Source of the DNA: Aliidiomarina shirensis
Lineage (GTDB): Bacteria > Pseudomonadota > Gammaproteobacteria > Enterobacterales > Alteromonadaceae
DNA: 64,000 bases
Direction of reading: 5' to 3'
Assembly (NCBI RefSeq): GCF_003987345.1
Contig: NZ_PIPP01000003.1
Location: 248,001 to 312,000, forward strand
The position numbers were made by a program, and so were the translations under genes. This document shows positions 18,285 to 27,364 of the stretch, one piece after another. Numbering within the stretch: position 1 is the stretch's first letter; each line of letters begins with the position of its first letter. The notes beneath the pieces are model-generated. The model was not told where the DNA came from. It searched no databases and was given only the letters and a program-made list of their open reading frames with translations.

Positions 18285-18581
18285 TTAATTTACGTAGTGT
18301 TCGCGCCGAGCCTCAATTTGTGAAGCAGGGAGTAAACCGCCAAGGATTGGCTCTAACGCATCTTGAATGTTCGGAATCAAAACACCGAATTCCGCCAATA
18401 GCTGCGCTTCGGTAACTTCATCGTTAAAAACCAAAATCACCTTTAAGCTCTGCGGAAAGCGTTGATAATTTACCTCATGCGTAAGCCACACGAAGCCGGC
18501 ATCAGCATGCTTAGCCTCTTCGCAAACAACCGTTAGTTTACGAATAATTTCATTATCGATTTTTTTATCTGATTTACGCAT
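18285..18581 (-). CDS. Conserved hypothetical protein
   Basis: A 98-residue protein beginning MRKSDKKIDNEIIRKLTVVC. It has no signal peptide or membrane segment, so it is cytoplasmic. The pattern of a short basic helix followed by FVWLTHEVNYQRFPQSLKVI is one I associate with a conserved small gammaproteobacterial protein that has no established function and is sometimes loosely called a Fis-family regulator; I see no Fis-type helix-turn-helix. It has its own position, convergent with the blaI-M56 operon. Confidence 0.7.
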   Translation of the reverse strand: MRKSDKKIDNEIIRKLTVVCEEAKHADAGFVWLTHEVNYQRFPQSLKVILVFNDEVTEAQLLAEFGVLIPNIQDALEPILGGLLPASQIEARREHYVN

Positions 18582-18652
18582 GGTTACTCGATGCTCTAGA
18601 ACTGCTTTTGCAGCATTTATTCGTATTTCTTTCTACGATCAATTACAAAGGT

Positions 18653-18962
18653 TCACCTCTTGAAGCTGCTCAAGTAGGGAGCTACCGAGATAAAATCAAC
18701 ATTACGGCAAGCCTGTTGAGATACGCGATTTGGGATGTTTGCTTGGGCAGCTTCGGTACATTTGGTATCTCCCTGTTCATTTGCTCGATCCATAATTGCA
18801 CGTAACTCGTCCGCTCGGAAACTTATCCGATTGAGTGCGCGCGCATGACGATTCCTAATATCTATTACATCGGTAATCAGATGCAAGCGACTGCAACGAT
18901 ACTAAAATACCAGCTCCAACAACCAACAGCTGCAACATTATTCTATTTTTCAAAAAAGACAA
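18653..18962 (-). pseudogene. Small secreted protein, frameshifted
   Basis: A TTG at 18962 is preceded by GGGGAGG at six bases and opens a good signal peptide, MSFLKNRIMLQLLVVGAG followed by ILVSLQSLASD, but this frame stops after about 37 codons. The neighbouring frame carries on from TDVIDIRNRHARALNRI at about 18875 to the TGA at 18653, giving a plausible mature domain with two cysteines. One missing or extra base near 18870-18890 would join them into a protein of roughly 103 residues. I therefore read it as a frameshifted periplasmic protein rather than the isolated 77-codon frame. No family recognised. Confidence 0.6.
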
Positions 18963-19188
18963 ACCGAACCTCCCCGTAAATTTCTAGCTATTTACGACTA
19001 AACGTACATCCATAAACATAGCAGAAAGATTAGAGAAAATACGTGCTGTGCCGGCCACACGATTCCGTAATAGTGACCCGAATCACTGAAAGATACGTTA
19101 GTGTATAGAGCAAGATTGCAGTAAGATGATTCAGTAATGAAGCCTAAATGCTTCAAAAACCCTTTACCAGCGATTTAAAGGCGGAGAA

Positions 19189-19926
19189 GTGCTAAAGCCA
19201 AAAATCATTGTTCCTCAACGGTTTCTTCATCAGCAGCTCATAACGCCTGGTGCGGAATTCGGAGTGCTGTGCTGGAATACGCAAAAACTTACCCAAACGT
19301 TAAAATTTCAACTCGCACTTTCGCGTTTACTAGAAGAATTCCCAAGCTTGTTTTTATTGTTACAAGAAGCAAAACTAGCTTCAAACAACGATTGGCACTT
19401 GCCCCACTGGTCGTATGCGGTAGCACCGAACATTCAAACCAACCGTTCAACGTATGGGGTTATAACTGCTAGCCAATACGCATTTACCGAAGCGCATCCA
19501 CTCCTTTCTCGTCATCGAGAAGGTATGTTCGCCACCCATAAAAGCTACATGCTCTCGTATCATCCACTCTCGGATGAACAATCACTTTTAATCGTGAATG
19601 TTCACGCCATTAATTTTGTTCGAACAAACCATTTTTTGCGTGAGCTCGAGCTACTGAAAGCAGAGCTTTTACACCATGAAGGGCCACTTATCGTGGCTGG
19701 CGATTTTAACGTGTGGAATCGGCAACGACGTTTACACTTGCTCCGGTTTTGCCGCAGCGTAGGCTTACGCCAAGCCAACATGTTCGATGCCCAGCACATT
19801 AAAACCTACCGACAAAACCCACTCGATTTTATTTTCTATCGCGATCTTGGGCTTAAAAAGGCAACGGCCATCGATACAACCACCGTTTCTGACCATAATC
19901 CTATTTATGCGCGGTTTGTTCTATAA
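19189..19926 (+). CDS. Endonuclease/exonuclease/phosphatase family protein
   Basis: A 245-residue protein starting with GTG at 19189 (AAGGCGGAG upstream). It has the motifs of the EEP fold: GVLCWNTQK near residue 25, LLLQEAKL (metal Glu) near 58, VAGDFNVWNRQRR near 163 and the catalytic pair SDHNPIYARF at the end. Members cut nucleic acids or phosphoesters with magnesium; many short bacterial ones are uncharacterised. There is no signal peptide. It stands alone; the 226 bases before it contain the 5' end of the broken secreted gene and nothing else I recognise. Confidence 0.85.
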   Translation: MLKPKIIVPQRFLHQQLITPGAEFGVLCWNTQKLTQTLKFQLALSRLLEEFPSLFLLLQEAKLASNNDWHLPHWSYAVAPNIQTNRSTYGVITASQYAFTEAHPLLSRHREGMFATHKSYMLSYHPLSDEQSLLIVNVHAINFVRTNHFLRELELLKAELLHHEGPLIVAGDFNVWNRQRRLHLLRFCRSVGLRQANMFDAQHIKTYRQNPLDFIFYRDLGLKKATAIDTTTVSDHNPIYARFVL

Positions 19927-20141
19927 CGGCGGCAAACATCACACCACTGCCGATGAAACTAGATTGCCGTTCATTCGAAGTGGAACTTTAAGTTCTTAAA
20001 TACGCCTCCAAAAATCAGTACGAACCGAACACAAAAATATAATGCGTGATCATAAAACCGTTTTCTAATCGTTCTGCGTATATTCAAGCAACAACTATAC
20101 TTCAGGTATTCTTTGGCCGAATTCATTCAGGAAAAGTTTTT

Positions 20142-20969
20142 ATGAAAAAATTTACAGCTCTACTCGTTATAATGGTTTTACATGGTTTGCTCTTCCAAAC
20201 CGCGTTCGCGCAAGAAGAAAGAAAGGCTATGGTGCCACTACCCTCCGTCGATGATTTCACCAGAGGTGAAGATGGCTGGGCTGTTGGCCTCGGCTTGGGT
20301 ATTGAATATGAAACAGCCTATGAAGGATCGGATGAGTTTGGCTTAGAAATAGACCCTGCAGGCGCCGTACAATGGCGCAGAGGTGATAATATTTTCTTTT
20401 GGGCCGGTGAAGCATTTGGTTGGCGCGGACTTCGCAATGACACTTGGCTACTTGAGGCTCTTGTAGGCTTCGATGAGGGCCGCGAAGAAGGTGATTCGGA
20501 CAAAGGCTATCTAGATGGCCTCGGCGACGGCGATGAGGGCCTTGAGTTGGTATTGCAAGGCCGCCGTGCTCTCGATGCCGATTGGCGTTATTGGCTAGTT
20601 GGTCGAGTTGTTACCGGAGAAAACGGGAACCTTGGCCTGTTTGGTGTAGGCCGCCGATTCGGCCAACAAAACGATGGTTCAGGTTCCGAAGTTAACCTCG
20701 TTGCCGTGTTTCACGATAGCGAATATGCCAATAATGGTTTCGGCATAACTGCACAGCAGGCTGCAGCATCGGGATTACCAGAAACTCGGATCAGCAGCGG
20801 ACTTCGTTCTGTTGGCGTAGATTATAGTTATCGCAAGCACATCAATAGAAATTGGCAGATTTTTGGCGAAGTTCTGTTTGAGTATTATAGTAGCGATGTG
20901 CGTTCGAGCCCTATTGCTCGCAGCAACTATGAAACCGAAGTAGGCATCGGGTTTATTTATGTGTTCTAA
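20142..20969 (+). CDS. MipA/OmpV family outer-membrane protein
   Basis: I start at the ATG at 20142, which has CAGGAAA upstream; a frame extending to 20046 lacks this. The 275-residue product has a signal peptide (MKKFTALLVIMVLHG, cut near AFAQ). The mature protein alternates aromatic and polar residues as in a beta-barrel and ends with EVGIGFIYVF, a typical outer-membrane C-terminal aromatic. Content and length fit the MipA/OmpV family, some members of which scaffold murein enzymes. Here the role is probably a small barrel of unknown cargo. It is followed 21 bases later by the NTF2-like gene. Confidence 0.82.
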   Translation: MKKFTALLVIMVLHGLLFQTAFAQEERKAMVPLPSVDDFTRGEDGWAVGLGLGIEYETAYEGSDEFGLEIDPAGAVQWRRGDNIFFWAGEAFGWRGLRNDTWLLEALVGFDEGREEGDSDKGYLDGLGDGDEGLELVLQGRRALDADWRYWLVGRVVTGENGNLGLFGVGRRFGQQNDGSGSEVNLVAVFHDSEYANNGFGITAQQAAASGLPETRISSGLRSVGVDYSYRKHINRNWQIFGEVLFEYYSSDVRSSPIARSNYETEVGIGFIYVF

Positions 20970-20990
20970 ATGAACAATCAAGGAACAGAA

Positions 20991-21446
20991 ATGAGAAAGT
21001 TATTACTACTGGCGCTATTTAGCCTAAGTTTGTGCACGCCTGCGTTGGCTCAATCTACAGCAGATTTCGAGCAGCTCGAGCCAACGCTTGAGCGCTTTTT
21101 AGAAGGCGCTAGTGCCAACGATGAGGAAATACACGACGCCTTCTGGCACGCAGATCTCACTTACACCAGCTCAAGTGGCAAGAGGTTTGGTAAGCAAGAA
21201 CTGATGGAAGGTGTTATTAGCGCCGGCCCCACCGAACCGGTTGAAGGCTATTCGCAAATATACAGCGCAGAAAACTTCAGCTATAAAGCGTTCGGTGATT
21301 TGGTAGTGATTAATTTCGTTCTCGTATCAGAAACCGATAGCAATGCCGGCTATGGCCGAGAAGAGTTTTACAACAGTGGCGTTATGCTATGGCAAGATAG
21401 CCGCTGGCAGGCCATCAATTGGCATGCCACGCGGCGTATGGAGTAG
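20991..21446 (+). CDS. Secreted NTF2-like (DUF4440-type) protein
   Basis: The start is the ATG at 20991 with AAGGA eight bases before it; the earlier ATG at 20970 has none. The 151-residue product has a signal peptide ending at PALAQ. The mature part is an NTF2-like fold with TYTSSSGKRFGKQELMEGV and VMLWQDSRWQAINWHATRR, as in the DUF4440/SnoaL group. It probably binds a small ligand in the periplasm; the ligand is unknown. It follows the MipA gene closely, suggesting one transcript. Confidence 0.8.
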   Translation: MRKLLLLALFSLSLCTPALAQSTADFEQLEPTLERFLEGASANDEEIHDAFWHADLTYTSSSGKRFGKQELMEGVISAGPTEPVEGYSQIYSAENFSYKAFGDLVVINFVLVSETDSNAGYGREEFYNSGVMLWQDSRWQAINWHATRRME

Positions 21447-21460
21447 CCTAGCGGCTACTC
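21441..21460. terminator. Hairpin across two convergent stop codons
   Basis: GAGTAGCC and GGCTACTC form a perfect 8-base stem with a 4-base loop. It covers the TAG of the NTF2-like gene and the convergent TAG of yicC. A short T-rich stretch follows on the plus strand only. Likely shared transcript end. Confidence 0.5.
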
Positions 21461-22318
21461 TATGTTTTGGATCTGCTCCCGCATCTGCTCAATCAAAACC
21501 TTAACTTCAACGGCGCTGGTGGTGATATCGCTGTTGATGGATTTTGAGCCGAGGGTGTTGGCTTCGCGGTTGAACTCTTGCATCATGAAATCGAGGCGGC
21601 GGCCACAGGCTCCGCCTTTGCGGAGTATGCCGCGGGTTTCTTTGATGTGTGAATCGAGGCGATCAAGCTCTTCGGCTACATCGGTTTTTTGCGCTAGCAA
21701 TACCATTTCTTGAGCGAGGCGATCGGAATCGAGGTCGATTTTGGCTTCTTCGAATTTGCTTACAAGGCGCTCGCGTTGCCATTCGAGTACCGCTGGCATG
21801 TTAGCGCGAACCTTGCTGGCTTCATCGCTGATGCCTTCGAGGCGGGTTTCAATCAGCTTGCGCATATTTGCACCTTCGCTTGCGCGGTGTTCGATAAAGG
21901 CTGCTAATGCGCGCTCGAACCCTTCCATTAATGCTTGTTGAATAGCATCCATATCGGCTTCGGCGGCTTCTAAAACGCCCGGCCAGCGCAGAACATCGAG
22001 TGGGTCGATAGAAGCTCGAGCTCCGTGTTCTTGCACCCACTCGGCCGAACGAAGTAGTGCTTTCGCTAAATTTTCATTTATTTGCAGTTCGGTGTTCGCA
22101 CCTGCGTTGGCCGTGAAGCGCAAGCCACACTCTACTTTGCCACGTTGTAATTGCTTACGTAGGCGTTCGCGTAAATTGGTTTCTAAACCACGAAATTGCT
22201 CAGGTAGACGAAAGTAGGTTTCTAGGTAGCGCTGGTTTACCGAGCGCAATTCCCATACCGCGGTGCCCCATTCAGCTTTTACTTCCTCTCGGGCATACGC
22301 TGTCATGCTATAGATCAT
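21455..22318 (-). CDS. yicC: YicC family endoribonuclease
   Basis: The start is the ATG at 22318, giving MIYSMTAYAREE and a length of 287, the same as E. coli YicC; a longer frame to 22369 is excluded because AGGGAT lies just before 22318. Family motifs are present: MTAYAR at the start, ELRSVNQRYLETYFRLP and the C-terminal EMREQ-type helix, with the end FMMQEFNREANTLGSKS, which is highly conserved. YicC proteins degrade or process RNA. It is divergent from rph, an arrangement common in gammaproteobacteria. Confidence 0.93.
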   Translation of the reverse strand: MIYSMTAYAREEVKAEWGTAVWELRSVNQRYLETYFRLPEQFRGLETNLRERLRKQLQRGKVECGLRFTANAGANTELQINENLAKALLRSAEWVQEHGARASIDPLDVLRWPGVLEAAEADMDAIQQALMEGFERALAAFIEHRASEGANMRKLIETRLEGISDEASKVRANMPAVLEWQRERLVSKFEEAKIDLDSDRLAQEMVLLAQKTDVAEELDRLDSHIKETRGILRKGGACGRRLDFMMQEFNREANTLGSKSINSDITTSAVEVKVLIEQMREQIQNIE

Positions 22319-22537
22319 AATAATCCCTATTAAACAAAGTGTTATAATTACTTTGTTCGGCAGATTCACGCCATTATGTGTCGCTTAATGCTGCTGAACG
22401 GGTGTAAGTATAACTATGGAATTCAATAATGCACGGCCCACTTACCTTAAAAACCTAGCGGCATAGCGAAAATGTGTGCAAAAGCATATAATGAGGCAGT
22501 TTTATGCCCTCCATTCCTACACTCAGCAGAGGTTTTC

Positions 22538-23251
22538 ATGCGTCCAAGTGGCCGTACCGCACAACAAATTCGCCCGGTAACTATTACCCGGAACTACACC
22601 CGACACGCCGAAGGCAGCGTACTGATTGAGTTTGGTGACACTAAAGTTTTATGCAACGCCAGTGTGCAAGAAGGCGTTCCGCGCTTTTTAAAAGGTAAAG
22701 GCAAAGGCTGGATAACTGCTGAATATGGCATGTTACCGCGCGCTACTCACACTCGTTCAGATCGCGAAGCAGCTCGCGGCAAACAAGGCGGCCGCACCAT
22801 GGAAATCCAACGCCTGATTGCCCGTTCATTACGCGCTGCCGTTGATTTAAACGCCCTTGGCGAGAACACTATTACTGTAGATTGTGATGTTATTCAGGCC
22901 GATGGCGGCACCCGCACAGCCTCTATTACCGGTGCATGTGTTGCCATGGTTGATGCTATTAATTATCTGCGCAAAAAAGGCGCGGTAAAGGGCAATCCAT
23001 TAAAGTGCATGGTAGCCGCTATTTCTGTTGGCATTTACAAAGGTGAAGCGGTAGCTGATTTGGATTACCCAGAAGATTCAGCCGCGGATACGGATATGAA
23101 TGTGGTAATGACCGACACCGGCAAAATTATTGAAATTCAAGGCACCGCTGAAGAAGAGCCGTTTAGCTTTGAAGAAATGAATAGCATGGTTGAGCTCGCG
23201 AAACATGCTATTCGGGAGCTGAACGATCACCAGAAAGAGGCACTGAACTAA
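22538..23251 (+). CDS. rph: Ribonuclease PH
   Basis: The start is the ATG at 22538 ([14 protein letters not shown]), preceded by AGAGG; a frame reaching 22472 is not supported. The 237-residue enzyme removes nucleotides from the 3' end of tRNA precursors using phosphate. Motifs include [30 protein letters not shown] and the catalytic Asp region [15 protein letters not shown]. Length matches E. coli Rph (238). Its TAA shares one base with the ATG of pyrE, so the two are translationally coupled as in E. coli. Confidence 0.95.
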   Translation: MRPSGRTAQQIRPVTITRNYTRHAEGSVLIEFGDTKVLCNASVQEGVPRFLKGKGKGWITAEYGMLPRATHTRSDREAARGKQGGRTMEIQRLIARSLRAAVDLNALGENTITVDCDVIQADGGTRTASITGACVAMVDAINYLRKKGAVKGNPLKCMVAAISVGIYKGEAVADLDYPEDSAADTDMNVVMTDTGKIIEIQGTAEEEPFSFEEMNSMVELAKHAIRELNDHQKEALN

Positions 23252-23895
23252 TGAAAGGATATCAACGGGAATTTATTGAATTTGCGCTCGGTAAAGGCGT
23301 ATTAAAATTTGGTGAGTTTACGCTGAAATCGGGGCGTACTAGCCCCTACTTTTTCAACGCTGGGTTGTTTAACACCGGCGCTGATTTAGCGCGTTTAGGC
23401 CGCTATTATTCAGCGGCTCTGGAAGATTCAGGTATTGCTTACGATGTGCTTTTTGGCCCTGCGTACAAAGGCATTCCAATTGCCAGCGCTACGGTGGTAA
23501 GCCTGTATGAGCATTATCAAAAAGATGTACCGTATTGCTTTAACCGCAAAGAGAAAAAAGACCACGGTGAAGGCGGCAGCTTGGTAGGTTCGCCGCTAAA
23601 CGGCCGGATTATGCTAGTTGATGATGTCATTACCGCGGGCACGGCTATTCGCGAATCGATGGATATCGTAGAAGCGAATGGCGCCAGCTTAGCGGGTGTG
23701 CTTATCGCCCTTGATCGGCAAGAAAAAGGCCGCGGCGAGCTTTCGGCGATTCAAGAAGTGGAGCGCGATTACAATGCGCCGGTTATTGCGATTGTTACCC
23801 TAGGCGATATTATCGAATACCTATCGGAACGCCCTGGCAACGAAGATATGCTCGCTAAAATGCGCGAATATCGGGAAAGTTACGGTATTAACTAA
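23251..23895 (+). CDS. pyrE: Orotate phosphoribosyltransferase
   Basis: A 214-residue enzyme that joins orotate to PRPP in pyrimidine synthesis, acting as a cytoplasmic dimer. The PRPP-binding signature is [12 protein letters not shown] near residue 120, and the flexible loop is [22 protein letters not shown] is also typical. Length equals the E. coli enzyme (213). It follows rph with a one-base overlap and is followed 16 bases later by a strong terminator. Confidence 0.95.
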   Translation: MKGYQREFIEFALGKGVLKFGEFTLKSGRTSPYFFNAGLFNTGADLARLGRYYSAALEDSGIAYDVLFGPAYKGIPIASATVVSLYEHYQKDVPYCFNRKEKKDHGEGGSLVGSPLNGRIMLVDDVITAGTAIRESMDIVEANGASLAGVLIALDRQEKGRGELSAIQEVERDYNAPVIAIVTLGDIIEYLSERPGNEDMLAKMREYRESYGIN

Positions 23896-23911
23896 CGCGC
23901 TTTGCTAATAC

Positions 23912-23940
23912 AAAAATGCCCGCAACGTTGCGGGCATTTT
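23912..23940. terminator. Rho-independent terminator after pyrE
   Basis: AATGCCCGCAACGTTGCGGGCATT is a perfect palindrome flanked by A-runs and T-runs. It ends rph-pyrE and, on the other strand, the gene ending at 23956. Confidence 0.85.
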
Positions 23941-23955
23941 CATTGGAACGAAGGT

Positions 23956-25632
23956 TTACGGCTCTTCAATTGCCACGCCCATCACGCCATTAAATATTTG
24001 GCAGCGGCCTCGGCTGAGTTCTAGCTCACTATTCTCGGTTGTTTGCATCATTAACACATAGCGCTCTTGTAACAAACGAAGTTGTTTCGGGCCTCGGCAG
24101 GCCACATCTATGTTATCAGCCACACCGGTATCGCCTAAGAATCGATTGGTAGAGCTTTCAGGGAAATATTCCGGCTGCTCAGCCATCACCACGTTAGCTA
24201 CCCGGCTACCGGCCAAACGCCCCATACTGCCGTTCCGCAAATAATGGAAAGTAGCGGCTATCATGCTTTCTGTACCTTGTGCGCTTTCTACAAAGAACAC
24301 GCTATTCGCGCCGCGCACGGCAAACACACCATTACGTGAGTTCATAAACACGGCGGTATCCCGATCAATACCCATGGCTAACGGTGTATTCGTATCGGCG
24401 GCCACGCGCAGCATCCGCACTTCACGGCCACGGTGGCCTACATCGGTATCAACAATACCAGCGCGGAAAACACCTACGCCACCTAATGGTTCGTAAGTAA
24501 GCGAGTTCGGATTTAAACCTCGTGGGCAGCTATCATCGAAATCACAGCCCACCGGCGGTGCGGCTGCTGCTCGCGAACCTACGCTTATAGCTTCACGGCT
24601 ATGGCCATTGGTAATCATATTTGCGCTTACTAGGGCTTGCGCGCCTTCACCTGCGCCGCCAACAGCCAGCTTACCTTCGTTAAACCGGCTGCGTAACGCT
24701 TGTAAGGCCGCTATAGGCTCACCTGTGGGTAACAAAGTATCGCGTAAACGATTGGCGCTGCCACCGGTAAAGAAAACGCCATCAGCATTTGCTAGCAGCT
24801 CTGCTGCAGCGCCATCATTGTTGCAAAATGCTAGTTGTTCGGCATGCCGGTTTGGGTTAACGCGATCGCGATCGTAAGTGCCGCTCAACTCGCGGCGCAG
24901 TGGCTCAAGTTCGCCACATGTGTCATTCCGCTGCGCTTGTGTAACCGCTATATCAAGAGGCAACCAACGTGCGTTTGCGCCAGCTTCGGCAAACGCTTGT
25001 ATGTGGCTATCAACGGAACGGAAACTATCACGCTCACCGGCCGTAACTACCAAGATGGTTGGCTTGGCGCCTTTGATACGCTCAGCCATTTGCACGAATT
25101 CAGTGATAAACGCACCGCTGTTATCTTTGCTCTCAGCTAAGTTTACAACTTCATCAAGGCCTTCCAAGCGTGGCATTTCTAAGTTATCGAGCACCCGTTC
25201 ATATTCCGCTTCCGAAAGCCGCATCACCAACTCTAAGTATGCCCGCGAACGCAAACGTTCTACAAAGCGATATTCCGGCACCACACCGCGGCCAAAATAA
25301 TCCACCATTTCGCGCAGCGCTACATCTAACTCTTCTCTGACACCATTGCGCGAGCGTGGCCAAATGGCTTGCCGCAACGCTTCACGGCGGCGCACATCGG
25401 TGAGTTGAAATAACCGTGCAGTGCGCATATCGTTCGCTTCTATCCAGCTCGTGGAATTGCAGTAATCAGAGTTCATGCTCGAACATATCTGCAATTCACT
25501 CCCGGTAAGCATTAGGTTCCACCGTGGATTCTCGGCAGAAACATCGCTTTCTGCCTGAGCATTCACGTGAGGGCTAGTTACTGCAAAACCCATAATTACC
25601 GCGGCGAATACTGCTTTCAACATACTGCTCAT
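23956..25632 (-). CDS. Cyanophycinase-like (S51) secreted protein, nucleophile Ser missing
   Basis: A 558-residue exported protein (signal peptide ending HVNAQ; AAGGT before the ATG). The central region is a cyanophycinase/S51 fold: ILVVTAGERDSF, then GVFFTGGSANRLRDTL, then KLAVGGAGEGAQALVS, where the family normally has G-G-T-S-A-G-A with the Ser nucleophile. Here that site reads G-G-A-G-E-G-A (residues 325-331), so the Ser is replaced by Gly-328 and normal peptidase chemistry is unlikely. MGIDRDTAVFM is also family-like. The N-terminal 170 residues and the C-terminal 140 residues are extensions. A structural or binding role is the simplest guess. Confidence 0.75.
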   Translation of the reverse strand: MSSMLKAVFAAVIMGFAVTSPHVNAQAESDVSAENPRWNLMLTGSELQICSSMNSDYCNSTSWIEANDMRTARLFQLTDVRRREALRQAIWPRSRNGVREELDVALREMVDYFGRGVVPEYRFVERLRSRAYLELVMRLSEAEYERVLDNLEMPRLEGLDEVVNLAESKDNSGAFITEFVQMAERIKGAKPTILVVTAGERDSFRSVDSHIQAFAEAGANARWLPLDIAVTQAQRNDTCGELEPLRRELSGTYDRDRVNPNRHAEQLAFCNNDGAAAELLANADGVFFTGGSANRLRDTLLPTGEPIAALQALRSRFNEGKLAVGGAGEGAQALVSANMITNGHSREAISVGSRAAAAPPVGCDFDDSCPRGLNPNSLTYEPLGGVGVFRAGIVDTDVGHRGREVRMLRVAADTNTPLAMGIDRDTAVFMNSRNGVFAVRGANSVFFVESAQGTESMIAATFHYLRNGSMGRLAGSRVANVVMAEQPEYFPESSTNRFLGDTGVADNIDVACRGPKQLRLLQERYVLMMQTTENSELELSRGRCQIFNGVMGVAIEEP

Positions 25633-25772
25633 TGCTTTTACCTTTCGTTGCTCTAGCCTATTTCAAGCCATTTCCGGCCTACCACATCTTCGGCACTGCT
25701 GATTCGAGAGCACCAGTATAACGCATTTGAGTATGCAATCGCCGCTAAGTTTCTTTCCGAGCCTTATATGTT

Positions 25773-26801
25773 TTAAGCACTTAATTGCAGGCGTTTTACT
25801 AACCTTCGATAAGCATGCTCAGCCCAACGGTGCATACCTAAACGCACTAAAATTGCCGTGGGTAAAATGCCGCTCCAGTACGTTTTTAACCAACGTTGAT
25901 TGGCATCACTTTTTGCGTTTATTCGGCTCACAATATCAGGTGCTATTTCATAATACTCGCGAACTAAATCAGTGCCAGCCGCTGTTCGTAACAAATGCTG
26001 ATCACGAAATTCTCTCAACGTTTCTAGTTCCCAGCAATCATCAGCAAGGCCAATGCAGGCGGTAGCGGCTGTAGTTAAGAAACAATCGTCATCGCCATCA
26101 ATAGGGGCAAAACGCACGCAATCTTGTGCAGAATAAGCTTCCCATAGATCGTCAAGCTGACGTTCAATAATAGAGGAATATTGGCCAATTTTATCGCCTT
26201 GCAAATGAATATTGGCATAGGGCACTGTTTTGCCATCGGCCTGCGATAAAAACGCAATCGATACGTTTGAGTTCGCCATCCAATTCCCGAACAGCGTTTC
26301 GCCTAAATCTGTTTCATGGTACGAGCGGAAAAAACCATTATCTGAATAACGCTGAACGTAATTTGGCTCAAAGCTGGTGTCGCCTATTTTGATAACAGCC
26401 GAATCTATCCCAATATTGTTACTTGCATAACTTGTGCCTGGGTGCTCTACAGCTACGTTGTTCACTAACACACTGTAGTTTTCCTCACCGCGCATCACGT
26501 AATACTGTATGTTCATAATCAACTTACTCTGGCCCACCAGAGTAGCTAAATTACTTTGAGGATGCAGATTCTCAATACGCTGTTCACCGCCCGAAAACAG
26601 GCGTTCGAGGGTTACACGAAAATCAACTAAGAGATTCTGATTGTTTGAATTATGCATTTTTGTGGACACTCGGTAAGCACCGAAGGCCCCTACATCGGTT
26701 TCACAATATGGTACATCTTGCGCACTCGATGACGCTGAGTGTATTAGGCCGGTTACAGCTAGTGCGGCATATAGACGGGGATATTTTAAACGTAGCTTCA
26801 T
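25773..26801 (-). CDS. Secreted CFI-box-CTERM protein
   Basis: I start at the ATG at 26801 (GAGGCG upstream); 342 residues with a signal peptide ending near SSSAQ. Residues 30-220 form a beta-rich domain of unknown type. Residues 240-305 match the CFI-box C-terminal domain: CFLTTAATACIG, then LETLREFRDQHLL, then VREYYEIAPDIVSRI. This domain sits at the C-terminus of many surface or exported bacterial proteins with unknown function, and is followed here by a hydrophobic stretch and an Arg-rich tail (HRWAEHAYRRLVKR), like a sorting signal. No neighbours with a linked function. Confidence 0.75.
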   Translation of the reverse strand: MKLRLKYPRLYAALAVTGLIHSASSSAQDVPYCETDVGAFGAYRVSTKMHNSNNQNLLVDFRVTLERLFSGGEQRIENLHPQSNLATLVGQSKLIMNIQYYVMRGEENYSVLVNNVAVEHPGTSYASNNIGIDSAVIKIGDTSFEPNYVQRYSDNGFFRSYHETDLGETLFGNWMANSNVSIAFLSQADGKTVPYANIHLQGDKIGQYSSIIERQLDDLWEAYSAQDCVRFAPIDGDDDCFLTTAATACIGLADDCWELETLREFRDQHLLRTAAGTDLVREYYEIAPDIVSRINAKSDANQRWLKTYWSGILPTAILVRLGMHRWAEHAYRRLVKRLQLSA

Positions 26802-26887
26802 AAGCGCCTCAAACTCTGAATCCACCCTGAATAGGTGGTTTCATAAACATAGTTTTAGTTAAAGGCTCTGTAAATAGGTAGTGCTAA

Positions 26888-27352
26888 TTAAATGCCCTCA
26901 CCAAAACCATGCTGCCGCCACGCTTCATAGCTTACCAGCGCCACCGAATTCGAGAGGTTTAGCGAACGATTGTTCGGCATCATTGGAATGCGCAGGCGCT
27001 GTTCTTGTGGAATTTGTGCCATCACTTCCGGTGCTAAACCGGCGGTTTCCGAGCCGAACAACAAAACATCACCGGCTTGAAATTGCACATCAGCATAGCC
27101 TCGAGTGCCTTTGGTGGTGATCGCATAAATAGTGTGGCCGACAAACTTCTGCGCAAAAGCAGTGAAATCCGGATAACGCTCAACTTGGCTTAAATCATGA
27201 TAATCCAAACCTGCACGGCGAAGCTTTTTCTCTTCGAAATCAAAGCCCAATGGTTCTATCAAGTGCAATCGGCAACCGTTGTTAGCAGCGAGGCGAATCA
27301 CATTCCCGGTATTTGCCGGCATCACTGGATTAAACAATACAATGTGGAACAT
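26888..27352 (-). CDS. trmL: tRNA (cytidine(34)-2'-O)-methyltransferase
   Basis: A 154-residue SPOUT (trefoil-knot) methyltransferase that methylates the wobble ribose of tRNA-Leu isoacceptors using S-adenosylmethionine. Signature segments: [19 protein letters not shown] near the N-terminus, [10 protein letters not shown] near residue 97 and [18 protein letters not shown] near 120. Length matches E. coli TrmL (157). It begins 12 bases after the end of the lysophospholipase-like gene and is probably in its transcript. Confidence 0.94.
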   Translation of the reverse strand: MFHIVLFNPVMPANTGNVIRLAANNGCRLHLIEPLGFDFEEKKLRRAGLDYHDLSQVERYPDFTAFAQKFVGHTIYAITTKGTRGYADVQFQAGDVLLFGSETAGLAPEVMAQIPQEQRLRIPMMPNNRSLNLSNSVALVSYEAWRQHGFGEGI

Positions 27353-27364
27353 CTACCGCGTCCT

